A stretch of 21,399 bases of DNA, taken from DASZZZ01 sp036260375. Its GTDB lineage: Bacteria > Actinomycetota > CADDZG01 > WHSQ01. Shown here piece by piece: positions 1 through 7,370 of the stretch. The notes beneath the pieces were generated by a model, which worked only from the letters and a program-made list of their open reading frames with translations, made no database searches and was not told where the DNA came from. The position numbers were made by a program, and so were the translations under genes. The stretch is from positions 1 to 21,399 of the forward strand of contig DASZZZ010000077.1 in the NCBI GenBank assembly GCA_036260375.1, in the 5' to 3' direction. Positions within the stretch are counted from its first letter, which is position 1, and each line of letters opens with the position of its first letter.

Positions 1-1
1 C

Positions 2-502
2 GGCGCCGGGCTCGAGCGGCTCGCCGGCGCGGCCGCCCGGGCGGCGCCGGGGCTCGCGCTCGACGACGTCGTCGCCGCGGCGCGCGCCGGGCGCGGCGCG
101 GTCGCGTCGCACGGCGACTTCCACGTCAAGAACGTCGCGCCGCACGGCCGGGCGACGTGGATCGTCGACTGGGACGCGTTCGCGGCGCGCGAACCGGCGT
201 TCGACGTCGGCGACGCGCTCGGACAGCTCGTGGTGATGGGGTCGTTCGGCCACGGGGGCCGGGTGCGCGGGGCGCGCGCCGCGAGCGCGTTCTGGCGCGC
301 CTACCGCGATGCCGGCGGCACCGCGGCGGGGCCGCGCGCGTGCGTGCAGCTGGCGCGCGCGGTGCTCCAGAGCGTCGCCTACAAAGTCGAGCTCGCGGCC
401 GCGGCCGGCGACGAGCCGCCTCCGGTCGCGCCGCTCGTCGTCGTCGCGCGCGCCGCGCTGGGCGCCGACGACCCCGCCGCCGTGCTGGACGCCGTCGCGT
501 GA
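2..502 (+). CDS. Phosphotransferase, APH/choline-kinase-like fold (3' part only)
   Basis: This is the C-terminal 166 residues of a protein whose start lies outside the window. The reading frame contains HGDFHVKN at about residues 37-44 of the visible part, followed by IVDWD. These are the catalytic loop (Brenner motif HGDxxxxN) and the metal-binding Asp of the aminoglycoside phosphotransferase/choline kinase superfamily, which transfers the gamma phosphate of ATP to a small-molecule hydroxyl. The C-terminal part is helical and rich in Ala and Arg. The stop overlaps the GTG start of the next gene (GTGA, 499-502), so the two are probably translationally coupled. Because the partner is a GH57-type glucan enzyme, a sugar or maltose kinase is an attractive guess. 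The substrate cannot be read from the sequence. Confidence 0.85.
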   Translation, partial: GAGLERLAGAAARAAPGLALDDVVAAARAGRGAVASHGDFHVKNVAPHGRATWIVDWDAFAAREPAFDVGDALGQLVVMGSFGHGGRVRGARAASAFWRAYRDAGGTAAGPRACVQLARAVLQSVAYKVELAAAAGDEPPPVAPLVVVARAALGADDPAAVLDAVA

Positions 503-2403
503 CGGGCGCCTCGATCGCGTTGGTGCACCACGCCAACCAACACCTCGTCTGCAACGGCTACGACAACCGCGACGGCATCGAGACGATCGCGCGCGGCTAC
601 GAGCGCGTGCTCGCGGCGCACGTACGCGAGCGCGTGCCGCTCGGCCTGCACCTCAGCGGGACGCTCGTCGAAGCGCTCGCGTGGTGGGAGCCGCGCACGC
701 TCGACGTCGTGCGGCGCGCGTGCGATCGCGGCGTCGCGACGCTCGTCGGCGGCGCCTACGGCGAGAACGTCATGCCGCTGTTCTCCGACGCGCACAACCG
801 CGCGCAGCTGCACGAGATGCTGCGCGTCTACGACGACCTGCTCGGGTGCGACGTGCGCACGGTCGACGTCTTCTGGGTGCCCGAGCGCGTGTGGGACGAA
901 CGTCTCGCGGCGACGATCGCCGACACGACGCTGCCGAACGGCGGCTACCGGGCCGTGCTGCTCGACGACCGTCTCGTCGCGCCGCCGGGCCCGGCGCGCG
1001 CGGCGCTCGACGCGGCCGCTCCGTACGGCGGGCCCGGGCCCCCGTCGCCGTTCCGCATGACGGGCACCGGCCTCGTCGTGCTGCCGATCGCGGCGGAGCT
1101 CCGCTACCGCGTGCCGCCGCGCGCCGCGGACGAGGTCGAGACGCTCGCCGCCCGGCTCGGCGGAGCGCGGCGCGTCGTCGTGTACGGCGACGACCTCGAG
1201 CGCGTCGCGGGCGTCGGCGGATGGACGGCCGACGTCGCCGACTACGAGCGTTTCGTGGCGCGTCTCGCGCGCGGACCCGCGCCCGGCGCGGCGTCGATCG
1301 CCGACGCGTGCGCCGCCGCGACGGCCGAGCGGCCGGTGCACGCGGGCTGTTTCCACGAGCTGGCGAGCTGGGGCGCGCGCGACGACTACCGCGGGTGGGC
1401 CGACGACGCGCGCTGGGCGCCGTACCGTGCGCGGCTCGAGCGCGCCGAGGCCGCCGTCGCGGACGCCGCCGCGGCGGGCGCCGACGCGGCCCTCGTCGAG
1501 CTCGCGCGCAAGCACGTCCTCGCGTCGGCGCACGAGACCGCGTGGCAGGACCCGATCGCGCCCGGCGGCCCGCGCGCGCCGGCACCGTGGGCGCGCGCCC
1601 TGGCGGCGCACGCGTACGCAGCCCTGCCCACGGTGCGCGCGGCGCTGTCGCTGGCGGCGCGCGCGGAGCCGCGCGCCGCAGTCGAGGACGTCGACGCGGA
1701 CGGCGACGACGAGGTCGTGCTCGAGTGCGGCGGTGCCTTCGCCGTGGTGACGCCGCGCTACGGCGGCCGGGTCGTGCATCTCGCGTACGCGGCGCGCGCC
1801 CGGGGCGTCGTCATCGTCGGCAACCACACCGACCACTGGAACTTCCAGGAGGAGCTCAACCGCTACATGGACGTGCCGGCGAACCATCCCGGCGCGTTCG
1901 CCGACGCGGGCGCCGAGCATGCCGCGCTCGAGGTCGTCGACTGCGGCGTCGAGGGTGCGTTCGCGCTCGCGGAGCTGTCGTGGACGAGCGGCCCGTACGC
2001 GGGCGGCACCAAGACGCTCGCGCTCGGGCCGCACGGCGTCGTGGCGTGCTACCGAGTCCCGGACGGCGCGGACGACGTCGTCGTCACAGCGTGCCTCTCG
2101 CCCGACTACCTGCGGCTGCTGCGGCACGGACGGCGCGGCGTGCGCGCGCTCGGGGGCCGGACGTGGCGCGGGCACGCGGCCGGCGACGGGTCGGCGTGGG
2201 TCGCGCTGGGATCGAACGCGCAGCGGTGGGCCCGGCCGCGCGCCGCCGATCCCGGCCACGGCTTCAACGTGGCCGTGCGCGCGGCGGCGCCCCATTTCGA
2301 CGTCGCGCTCGGATGGGGGGCCGCGACCTCGGCCGCGCGCGCCGGCCTCCTCCGCGGTGCGCGCGCGGCGCTGCACCGCGCTCACGCGATCGCGCGTCGC
2401 TAG
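499..2403 (+). CDS. GH57-family glycoside hydrolase / 4-alpha-glucanotransferase-like protein
   Basis: The protein has 634 residues from a GTG start overlapping the preceding stop. GH57 enzymes cleave or transfer alpha-glucans with a seven-stranded barrel, a Glu nucleophile and an Asp acid/base. Near the N-terminus HHANQH and LHLSG match conserved regions 1 and 2. WVPERVW with E129 matches the nucleophile region (WLTERVW in characterised glucanotransferases). VVYGDD with D231/D232 matches the acid/base region. KHVLASAHETAW around residues 338-349 fits the last conserved helix of the catalytic part. The remaining C-terminal half looks like the beta-rich domain that follows the barrel in glucanotransferase/amylase members of the family. 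Cytoplasmic, as no signal peptide is visible. The usual EKFG after the acid/base Asp is replaced by LERVAG, so the exact activity (amylase, transferase or branching) is open. Confidence 0.8.
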   Translation: MTGASIALVHHANQHLVCNGYDNRDGIETIARGYERVLAAHVRERVPLGLHLSGTLVEALAWWEPRTLDVVRRACDRGVATLVGGAYGENVMPLFSDAHNRAQLHEMLRVYDDLLGCDVRTVDVFWVPERVWDERLAATIADTTLPNGGYRAVLLDDRLVAPPGPARAALDAAAPYGGPGPPSPFRMTGTGLVVLPIAAELRYRVPPRAADEVETLAARLGGARRVVVYGDDLERVAGVGGWTADVADYERFVARLARGPAPGAASIADACAAATAERPVHAGCFHELASWGARDDYRGWADDARWAPYRARLERAEAAVADAAAAGADAALVELARKHVLASAHETAWQDPIAPGGPRAPAPWARALAAHAYAALPTVRAALSLAARAEPRAAVEDVDADGDDEVVLECGGAFAVVTPRYGGRVVHLAYAARARGVVIVGNHTDHWNFQEELNRYMDVPANHPGAFADAGAEHAALEVVDCGVEGAFALAELSWTSGPYAGGTKTLALGPHGVVACYRVPDGADDVVVTACLSPDYLRLLRHGRRGVRALGGRTWRGHAAGDGSAWVALGSNAQRWARPRAADPGHGFNVAVRAAAPHFDVALGWGAATSAARAGLLRGARAALHRAHAIARR

Positions 2404-2420
2404 ACCGCGTACCCTGCGGC

Positions 2421-3404
2421 ATGGGCGCGATCTCCGAGGCCGGCACAACCGTCGACTGGCCCGTCGAGCTGCCCGCGGTTCGCCGTCGCGGCGCCTGGGT
2501 CGCGCACGCCGGCGACGTCGAGGTGCGCCTGACCAACCTCTCCAAGGTGTTCTGGCCCGAGTCGGGGTACACCAAGGGCGACCTCGTCGCCTACTACTTC
2601 AACGTCGCCCTCGCGCTGCTGCCGCACGTCGCCGACCGTCCGCTGACGCTCAAGCGCATGCCCGACGGCGTCGGCGGGATCTACTTCTACGAGAAGGACG
2701 CCCCGGCGTTCACGCCGTCGTGGATGCCGACGCTCGACGTTCGCGCCGGCACCGACGGCCGCGTCATCCGCTTCGTGACGGTGCGCGACGTCGCGTCGTT
2801 GCTGTGGCTCGCCAACGCCGGATGCATAGAGCTGCACGCGCACCACACACGCGGTCCGGTGCAGGAGCGTCCCACGTACGCGGTGTTCGACCTCGACCCG
2901 TACCCGCCGGCGGCGTTCGACGACGTCCGGCGCGTCGCTGCGCTCGTCAAGGTCGTCCTCGACGGGCTCGGGCTCCGTTCGTATCCGAAGACGTCGGGCG
3001 CCACCGGCATGCAGGTGTTCGTGCCGCTCGACGGACGGCTCGAGTACCGCGTCGTGCGCGCGTTCGTCGGCGCGCTGAGCCGCATGATCCACGCCGCGGA
3101 TCCGGCATCGACGACGCTCGAGTGGGAGGTCGCGCGGCGCGCGGGGCGCGTGTTCCTCGACGCGAACATCAACCGGGCCGGCGCGAGCATCGCGTCGGCG
3201 TACTCGGCGCGGGCGCGCTGGGACGCGACGGTGTCGATGCCGTTCGCGTGGGACGCGCTCGACGCGATCGATCCGTACGAGTGGACGATCGCGACGGCAC
3301 CGGCGCACGTCGCGCTGCACGGCGACCCGTTCGCGCCCGTCGCGGCGGGGCCGGGACAGTCGCTCGGCGCGGCCCTCGACGAGCTGCGCATCGCGCCCGA
3401 CTGA
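2421..3404 (+). CDS. LigD-type polymerase/primase domain protein, stand-alone (non-homologous end joining)
   Basis: The protein has 327 residues from an ATG 17 bases after the GH57 stop. It is the archaeo-eukaryotic primase-like polymerase domain found in DNA ligase D, which adds nucleotides at broken DNA ends during end joining. Visible motifs: FDLDP with metal-binding D157 and D159; YPKTSGATGMQVFVPL with K190 and Q198 in the nucleotide-binding motif; VFLDANIN with the third metal ligand D247; then the conserved AYSARA...VSMPFAWDAL region. No ligase or nuclease domain is attached, so it is a separate polymerase subunit. Many LigD polymerase domains have His where this protein has Q198; from memory a Gln variant also occurs. 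No Ku or ligase gene lies in the window. The family is certain; the partner is not visible. Confidence 0.92.
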   Translation: MGAISEAGTTVDWPVELPAVRRRGAWVAHAGDVEVRLTNLSKVFWPESGYTKGDLVAYYFNVALALLPHVADRPLTLKRMPDGVGGIYFYEKDAPAFTPSWMPTLDVRAGTDGRVIRFVTVRDVASLLWLANAGCIELHAHHTRGPVQERPTYAVFDLDPYPPAAFDDVRRVAALVKVVLDGLGLRSYPKTSGATGMQVFVPLDGRLEYRVVRAFVGALSRMIHAADPASTTLEWEVARRAGRVFLDANINRAGASIASAYSARARWDATVSMPFAWDALDAIDPYEWTIATAPAHVALHGDPFAPVAAGPGQSLGAALDELRIAPD

Positions 3405-3469
3405 CGCGACGCACGGGCCGGAGCGCGCGCTCGCTTCGACGCGCCGAAACCTATGTCGCATACCCACGT

Positions 3470-3531
3470 GAGACGCGCGCCAAACCGGTACGAACGAAGT
3501 TCGTCGTAACGAGCGTCGTGTGGCGCGTCTC
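3470..3531 (+). repeat. Nested inverted repeats upstream of the protease gene
   Basis: GAGACGCG at 3470-3477 is complementary to CGCGTCTC at 3524-3531. Inside that pair, ACGAAC (3490-3495) and GTTCGT (3499-3504) form a second inverted repeat with a 3-base spacer. The block lies in the 217-base gap between the polymerase gene and the protease gene. It could be a regulator site, a terminator for the upstream operon, or part of a structured leader. There is no U-rich tail. Confidence 0.45.
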
Positions 3532-3541
3532 GGAAGGGACG

Positions 3542-3600
3542 CGCCGCATCGTGACGAATAGGACACCTGAGGGGTCACATAGGTGCCGGCCGATGCGGCG
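3542..3600 (+). promoter_or_regulatory. Stem-loop leader directly before the protease ribosome binding site
   Basis: CGCCGCATCG (3542-3551) and CGATGCGGCG (3591-3600) are perfect 10-base complements. Their loop contains a further short pair, CACCT (3564-3568) with AGGTG (3581-3585). The hairpin ends a few bases before the purine-rich AGGAAACAGGGGGAT ribosome binding site of the protease. It may control translation or RNA stability. I could not match it to a known riboswitch class. Confidence 0.4.
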
Positions 3601-3621
3601 GCAAGGAAACAGGGGGATCGC

Positions 3622-4764
3622 ATGAAGAAGCTCGCGTTGATCGCCTTGGCGATCGTCATGGCGGCGGCGTACGTGCCCGGCGCCGCGGCGGAGGAGCGGG
3701 CGGAGTCGTTCCGTCTCTCCGAGTTCACCGTGGATCTCGAGAAGTACTGCGAAGTACGCGACCAGTGGCATCAAAAGCTCATCGACACGCACGAGCCGGG
3801 CACGTGGGCGAAGATGAAGTTCGAGCCCACGAACGCGCAGCTCGACGCGCTCGGGCTCCCGTCGAAGGAGATCCTGACGTCGCGTCGCTACCCGACGCCG
3901 ACGCTCGTGACGAAGGACGGGCGCTTCTACGACGTCCCGATGCAGGACCTGCAGCGTGAGTTCGACGCGAGCCTCGAGTCGCAGATGGCCGCGCTGCCGA
4001 CGCTCACGACGTTCGCCGGCACCGGCTGCATGGGCATCCGCCCCGGCGCGTGGCTGCTGCTGATCTCGGGCGGCAGCATCGGTTGGTGCAGCATGGCGCA
4101 CGTGTACGGCACGCCGGGCGCCTACGACATCAGCACCGCGGGCCACTGCGGCAAGACCGGCGACACCGCGACCGTGATCGCGGCGTTCGGCAACCGCGCC
4201 GACGCGAGCGGCGCCGTCCTGCTCGACTTCGGCCAGTTCGGCACGTCGCGCGACGGCGGGCTCGGCAACGACTGGGCGCTGATCGACATCTTCCCGCAGT
4301 ACCAGAGCCTCGTGACGCCGACGATGTGCTTCTGGGGCGGCCCGCGCGGCATGTACACCAAGACGGGCGACCTCGCGACGTTCAACTGGGGCGGGCAGGG
4401 CCCGTCGTTCACCGTGAACCCCGACCCGACGCTCGCGCAGGGGGTCGTGCACTACGGCCACGGCCTCGGCGTGGGCGCGGGCGGCACGCCGCGCGCCGGC
4501 GCGACGATCGCGTGGCGCCAGACGCACTTCATGTTCTTCGGCGCCATCGCGCCGGGCGACTCCGGCTCGGGCGCGAACACGCTCCTCGGCGACAGCGTCG
4601 GCGCCAACATGGAGGCGGCGGGCATCATGACGCACCTGTACATCGACCCCTTGATGCGGCAGGGCCTCGGCATCATGGGCGGCACGCGGGCGACCGCGGT
4701 CGGCGGCACGCTGGCAAACGGGCAGATCGTCCCGTACCCGATCCCCGTGACGGGCCTCCCGTAG
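3622..4764 (+). CDS. Secreted chymotrypsin-fold serine protease
   Basis: The protein has 380 residues. The chosen ATG follows a strong ribosome binding site (AGGAAACAGGGGGAT) and begins a clear signal peptide: MKK, a hydrophobic stretch to about residue 18, then PGAAA with likely cleavage after A23. An upstream in-frame ATG at 3583 would put charged residues before the signal and is rejected. The catalytic triad is visible as STAGHCG (H175), GNDWALIDI (D217) and GDSGSG (S314), the trypsin/S1 order and spacing. The roughly 120 residues between signal and protease domain could be a pro-region. C182-type disulfide partners are not obvious, although several Cys lie near residues 137 to 177. Exported, probably acting outside the cell; the substrate is unknown. 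It stands alone, closed by the hairpin at 4787-4814. Confidence 0.88.
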   Translation: MKKLALIALAIVMAAAYVPGAAAEERAESFRLSEFTVDLEKYCEVRDQWHQKLIDTHEPGTWAKMKFEPTNAQLDALGLPSKEILTSRRYPTPTLVTKDGRFYDVPMQDLQREFDASLESQMAALPTLTTFAGTGCMGIRPGAWLLLISGGSIGWCSMAHVYGTPGAYDISTAGHCGKTGDTATVIAAFGNRADASGAVLLDFGQFGTSRDGGLGNDWALIDIFPQYQSLVTPTMCFWGGPRGMYTKTGDLATFNWGGQGPSFTVNPDPTLAQGVVHYGHGLGVGAGGTPRAGATIAWRQTHFMFFGAIAPGDSGSGANTLLGDSVGANMEAAGIMTHLYIDPLMRQGLGIMGGTRATAVGGTLANGQIVPYPIPVTGLP

Positions 4765-4786
4765 ACGCGGGCAGCACCGAGCTTCA

Positions 4787-4814
4787 CGGCGCCCGGGCGA
4801 ATGCCCGGGCGCCG
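4787..4814. terminator. Bidirectional hairpin between convergent genes
   Basis: Two perfect 12-base arms (CGGCGCCCGGGC at 4787-4798 and its complement at 4803-4814) enclose a GAAT loop. The element sits between the stop of the secreted protease on the plus strand and the stop of the ABC ATPase on the minus strand, where a shared terminator is expected. There is no U-tract on either side. Confidence 0.7.
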
Positions 4815-4820
4815 GCGCGT

Positions 4821-5579
4821 TCAAAGCACCGCTTCGAGGAACCGCCGCGTGCGCGCGTCGCGCGCGCCGGACAGCAGCTGCGCCGGCGTCCCCTGCTCGA
4901 CGAGCTTGCCGTCGGACATGAAGACCATCCGGTGCGCGACCTCGCGCGCGAAGCCCATCTCGTGCGTGACGACGATCATCGTCATGTGGCTCTCGAGCGC
5001 GAGCTTGCGCATGACCCCGAGGACGCCGCCGATCAGCTCGGGGTCGAGGGCCGAGGTCGGCTCGTCGAACAGCATGACCTCGGGCTCCATCGCCAGCGCG
5101 CGCGCGATCGCGACGCGCTGCTTCTGGCCGCCCGAGAGCCGCACCGGATGGACGTCGAGCTTGTCGCCGAGGCCGACCGACTCGAGCAGCGCGGCTCCCC
5201 GTTCGCGCGCCGCGGCGCGCGCCACGCCCTTGACGGTCACGGGACCCTCGATGACGTTCTCGAGCGCGGTCATGTGCGGGAACAGGTTGAAGTCCTGGAA
5301 CACCATGCCGGCGCGCACGCGCAGCGAGCGGACGACCTCCCTGCGGGCGCGCGTGCTCTGGCCCGTGTCGAGCCGGATGCCGGCGACCTCGACCGACCCC
5401 GCGTCGGGCTCCTCCAGCAGGTTGATGCACCGCAGCAGCGTCGACTTGCCGGAGCCCGAGCGTCCGAACAGCACGACGACCTCGCCGCGCGCGACCTCGA
5501 GCGACACGTCGTCGAGGACGTGCAGGGCGCCGAACGACTTGTGCAGCCGCTCCACGCGCACGACCGCGTCAGTGGCCAT
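4821..5579 (-). CDS. glnQ-like: Polar amino acid ABC transporter, ATP-binding protein
   Basis: The protein has 252 residues, the usual length for GlnQ/HisP-type ATPases that drive uptake of polar amino acids. Walker A is GRSGSGKST (39-47), the Q-loop Gln is Q95 in FQDFNLFPH, the signature LSGGQ is at 148-152, Walker B VMLFDEP at 168-174 and the switch His is H206 in VTHEMGFA. FQDFNLFPHMTALENV and VTHEMGFAREVA are typical of the amino acid subfamily. The ATG overlaps the end of the permease gene by 11 bases, so the two are co-translated. Last gene of the operon, ended by the hairpin at 4787-4814. The exact amino acid is not readable, so the symbol only indicates the subfamily. Confidence 0.95.
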   Translation of the reverse strand: MATDAVVRVERLHKSFGALHVLDDVSLEVARGEVVVLFGRSGSGKSTLLRCINLLEEPDAGSVEVAGIRLDTGQSTRARREVVRSLRVRAGMVFQDFNLFPHMTALENVIEGPVTVKGVARAAARERGAALLESVGLGDKLDVHPVRLSGGQKQRVAIARALAMEPEVMLFDEPTSALDPELIGGVLGVMRKLALESHMTMIVVTHEMGFAREVAHRMVFMSDGKLVEQGTPAQLLSGARDARTRRFLEAVL

Positions 5580-6414
5580 GGGGCTGCTCCCGGACGTACG
5601 CGGTCGCGAGCCTGCGCTCGAGGCGCGACTGGAAGAACGAGAAGACCGACGTCAGGAGCCAGTAGATCGCCGCGGCGACGACGAGCGTCTCCATGATGCG
5701 GAAGTCCTGGCGTCCGACCTTCGTCGCCCGGAAGAACAGCTCCGGCGTGCCGAGGATGCCGACGAGCGCCGAGTCCTTGAGCATCGCGATGAACTCGTTG
5801 CCCGTCGGCGGGATGATCACGCGCACGGCCTGGGGGAGGACGATGCGACGCATCGTCTGCGTGGTCGTCATGCCGAGTGCGTGCGCGGCCTCGACCTGTC
5901 CGTGGCCGACGCTCGTGATCCCGGCGCGGAAGATCTCGGTCATGTAGGCGCCGTAGTTGATGCCTAGGGCGATGATCCCGGCGGGGACGACGTCGAGGAT
6001 GAGGAGCTGGTACAGCCACGGCGGCGCGTCGATCGCGATCTGCGGCAGCGCGAGGTAGACGAAGTAGATCTGCACGATCAGAGGCGTGCCGCGCACGAAC
6101 GACACGTAGAAGCTCGCGGGACCGTTGAAGATGGCGAGCTTCGACAACCGTCCGAGCGCGCCGAGCAGCGCAAGCGAGACGGCGAGGGCGATCGCCGCGA
6201 CCGAGATGACCACGGTAAGCCCCGCGCCCTTGACGATGAAGCCGGCCCAGCGCGCCATGAACTCGGTGTCGAACCCGTAGCTCAGGAACGCCAGCCCGAG
6301 CAGCGTGAAGATCGCCGCCCAGACGAGGGCGAGCTTGACGCGATACGGCACGAGCAGGGACTGCCGCTCGAGCGCGTCGCGGATGCGTGTGGCGCGCGCG
6401 CCTACGGTCGCCAC
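5569..6414 (-). CDS. Polar amino acid ABC transporter, permease
   Basis: The protein has 281 residues and is an inner-membrane subunit of the HisM/GlnP type. Hydrophobic segments are visible at about 28-46, 59-88, 108-124, 136-155 and 240-260. The cytoplasmic EAA loop that docks on the ATPase is at about 171-196 (GQVEAAHALGMTTTQTMRR, then IVLPQA). FVRGTPLIVQIY is the signature of the amino acid group. The N-terminus (first 28 residues) is a cytoplasmic extension. The start is GTG with a weak ribosome binding site, 10 bases after the stop of the binding protein gene, so the true start could be slightly different. It overlaps the ATPase gene by 11 bases. A single permease gene suggests a homodimeric channel. 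Confidence 0.93.
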   Translation of the reverse strand: MATVGARATRIRDALERQSLLVPYRVKLALVWAAIFTLLGLAFLSYGFDTEFMARWAGFIVKGAGLTVVISVAAIALAVSLALLGALGRLSKLAIFNGPASFYVSFVRGTPLIVQIYFVYLALPQIAIDAPPWLYQLLILDVVPAGIIALGINYGAYMTEIFRAGITSVGHGQVEAAHALGMTTTQTMRRIVLPQAVRVIIPPTGNEFIAMLKDSALVGILGTPELFFRATKVGRQDFRIMETLVVAAAIYWLLTSVFSFFQSRLERRLATAYVREQPHGH

Positions 6415-6424
6415 TGCGGCGCGG

Positions 6425-7312
6425 TCACGACGACTTCTTGGTCAGATCGACCCCGTACCACTTCGTCGACAGCTCGCTCAACGTCCCGTCGTCGTGCATC
6501 TGCTCGATGATGCCGCTGACCTCCTCGACGAACGGCATCGGGTCCGACGGAGCGTTCTTGTCGATCGCGGCCGCGAGCGGCTCGTAGAACAGGGGATCGC
6601 CGACGATCTTGACGGGCCTGTCCTTGTCCTCCGCCTCCTTGAGCGTCGGCAACGCGGACATGACGGCGTCGAGCCGCACGCCGTCGCCGAGGGCGAGGTC
6701 CTGGATCGCGGACGAGTCCGTGTCGTACGGCTTGACGTCGGGGTCGTCGACGACGAAGTCGATTTGCTCACCGGGGATCTCGAGCGACCCCTCGAGGAAG
6801 AACTCGTACGTGCACCCGCCGCACACGCCGATCGTCTTGCCGTCGAGGTCGGTGGCGAGGTCGGTGATCGTCGTGTTGTCGCGATGCACCGCGACGGCGG
6901 CCGGCGTGTAGTAGTACGCCGGCGTGAAATGCAGGACGTCCTCGCGCTCGGGCGTGACCGTCATCGACCCGACGCTGATGTCCCACCGTCCCTGCCAGTT
7001 GCCGGCGATGATCGTGTCCCACGCCGGCGTCTCCCACGCGATGTCGACGCCGAGACGGTTCGCGATCTCGGTCGCGACGTCGATGTCGAAGCCCTCCATG
7101 TCGCCCTCCTCGTTGAGGAACGACTGCGGCGGGTACGCCGGGTCGGTCGAGACGCGCAGGACGCCGCGGTCGAGGACGTCGGCGAGCATCCCGCTCGCCT
7201 CGCCGCTCTGCGGCGAGCTCCCGCCCCCGCCGCCTCCACTGCCTTCGCCGCCACCGCCGCACGCCGCCGCGAGCAGCGCGGCGGCCACGAGCGCACCGAT
7301 CGTCCTGCGCAT
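6425..7312 (-). CDS. Polar amino acid ABC transporter, substrate-binding lipoprotein
   Basis: The protein has 295 residues. The ATG at 7312 is chosen because GGGAG lies at the correct distance upstream and the start opens a lipoprotein signal: MRR, a hydrophobic stretch and LLAAAC with the lipidated Cys at 18, followed by a Gly/Ser linker. The mature part has the type II periplasmic-binding fold of amino acid receptors: GVLRVSTDPAYPPQSF, GFDIDVATEIANRLG, WDISVGSMTVTPERE. First gene of the three-gene transporter operon. Unusual is GVCGGC near residue 158, two Cys separated by two Gly in a segment that is often free of Cys in this family; a disulfide on the outside of the membrane is possible. 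Confidence 0.93.
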   Translation of the reverse strand: MRRTIGALVAAALLAAACGGGGEGSGGGGGGSSPQSGEASGMLADVLDRGVLRVSTDPAYPPQSFLNEEGDMEGFDIDVATEIANRLGVDIAWETPAWDTIIAGNWQGRWDISVGSMTVTPEREDVLHFTPAYYYTPAAVAVHRDNTTITDLATDLDGKTIGVCGGCTYEFFLEGSLEIPGEQIDFVVDDPDVKPYDTDSSAIQDLALGDGVRLDAVMSALPTLKEAEDKDRPVKIVGDPLFYEPLAAAIDKNAPSDPMPFVEEVSGIIEQMHDDGTLSELSTKWYGVDLTKKSS

Positions 7313-7370
7313 CTGAGCTCCCTCGCTAGCCGGTATCGCGCGCCCACACTGAGCCGCGCCGCGGCTGGCG

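Noticed and set aside
126..554. Arg-rich minus-strand open frame at the left end
   Set aside because: Nearly half Arg, antisense to the phosphotransferase catalytic loop.
379..2448. Minus-strand open frame of 689 codons opposite the GH57 gene
   Set aside because: Arg- and Val-rich shadow of a GC-rich coding strand; the plus frame has clear GH57 motifs.
3542..3621. Cyclic-di-AMP or cyclic-di-GMP riboswitch before the protease
   Set aside because: The conserved single-stranded motifs of those classes are not found; only the stem-loops are supported.
2400..3728. Minus-strand open frame opposite the LigD polymerase
   Set aside because: No motifs and antisense to a clearly recognised gene.
3451..5430. 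Minus-strand open frame of 659 codons across the protease and ATPase region
   Set aside because: It runs antisense to the secreted protease with intact catalytic triad and out of frame with the ATPase. The composition is Arg/Ala/His-rich shadow sequence without motifs.
7352..7366. Small hairpin between flavoprotein and transporter operon as terminator
   Set aside because: Only 6 pairs without U-tract, expected by chance at this GC content; the genes may be co-transcribed.
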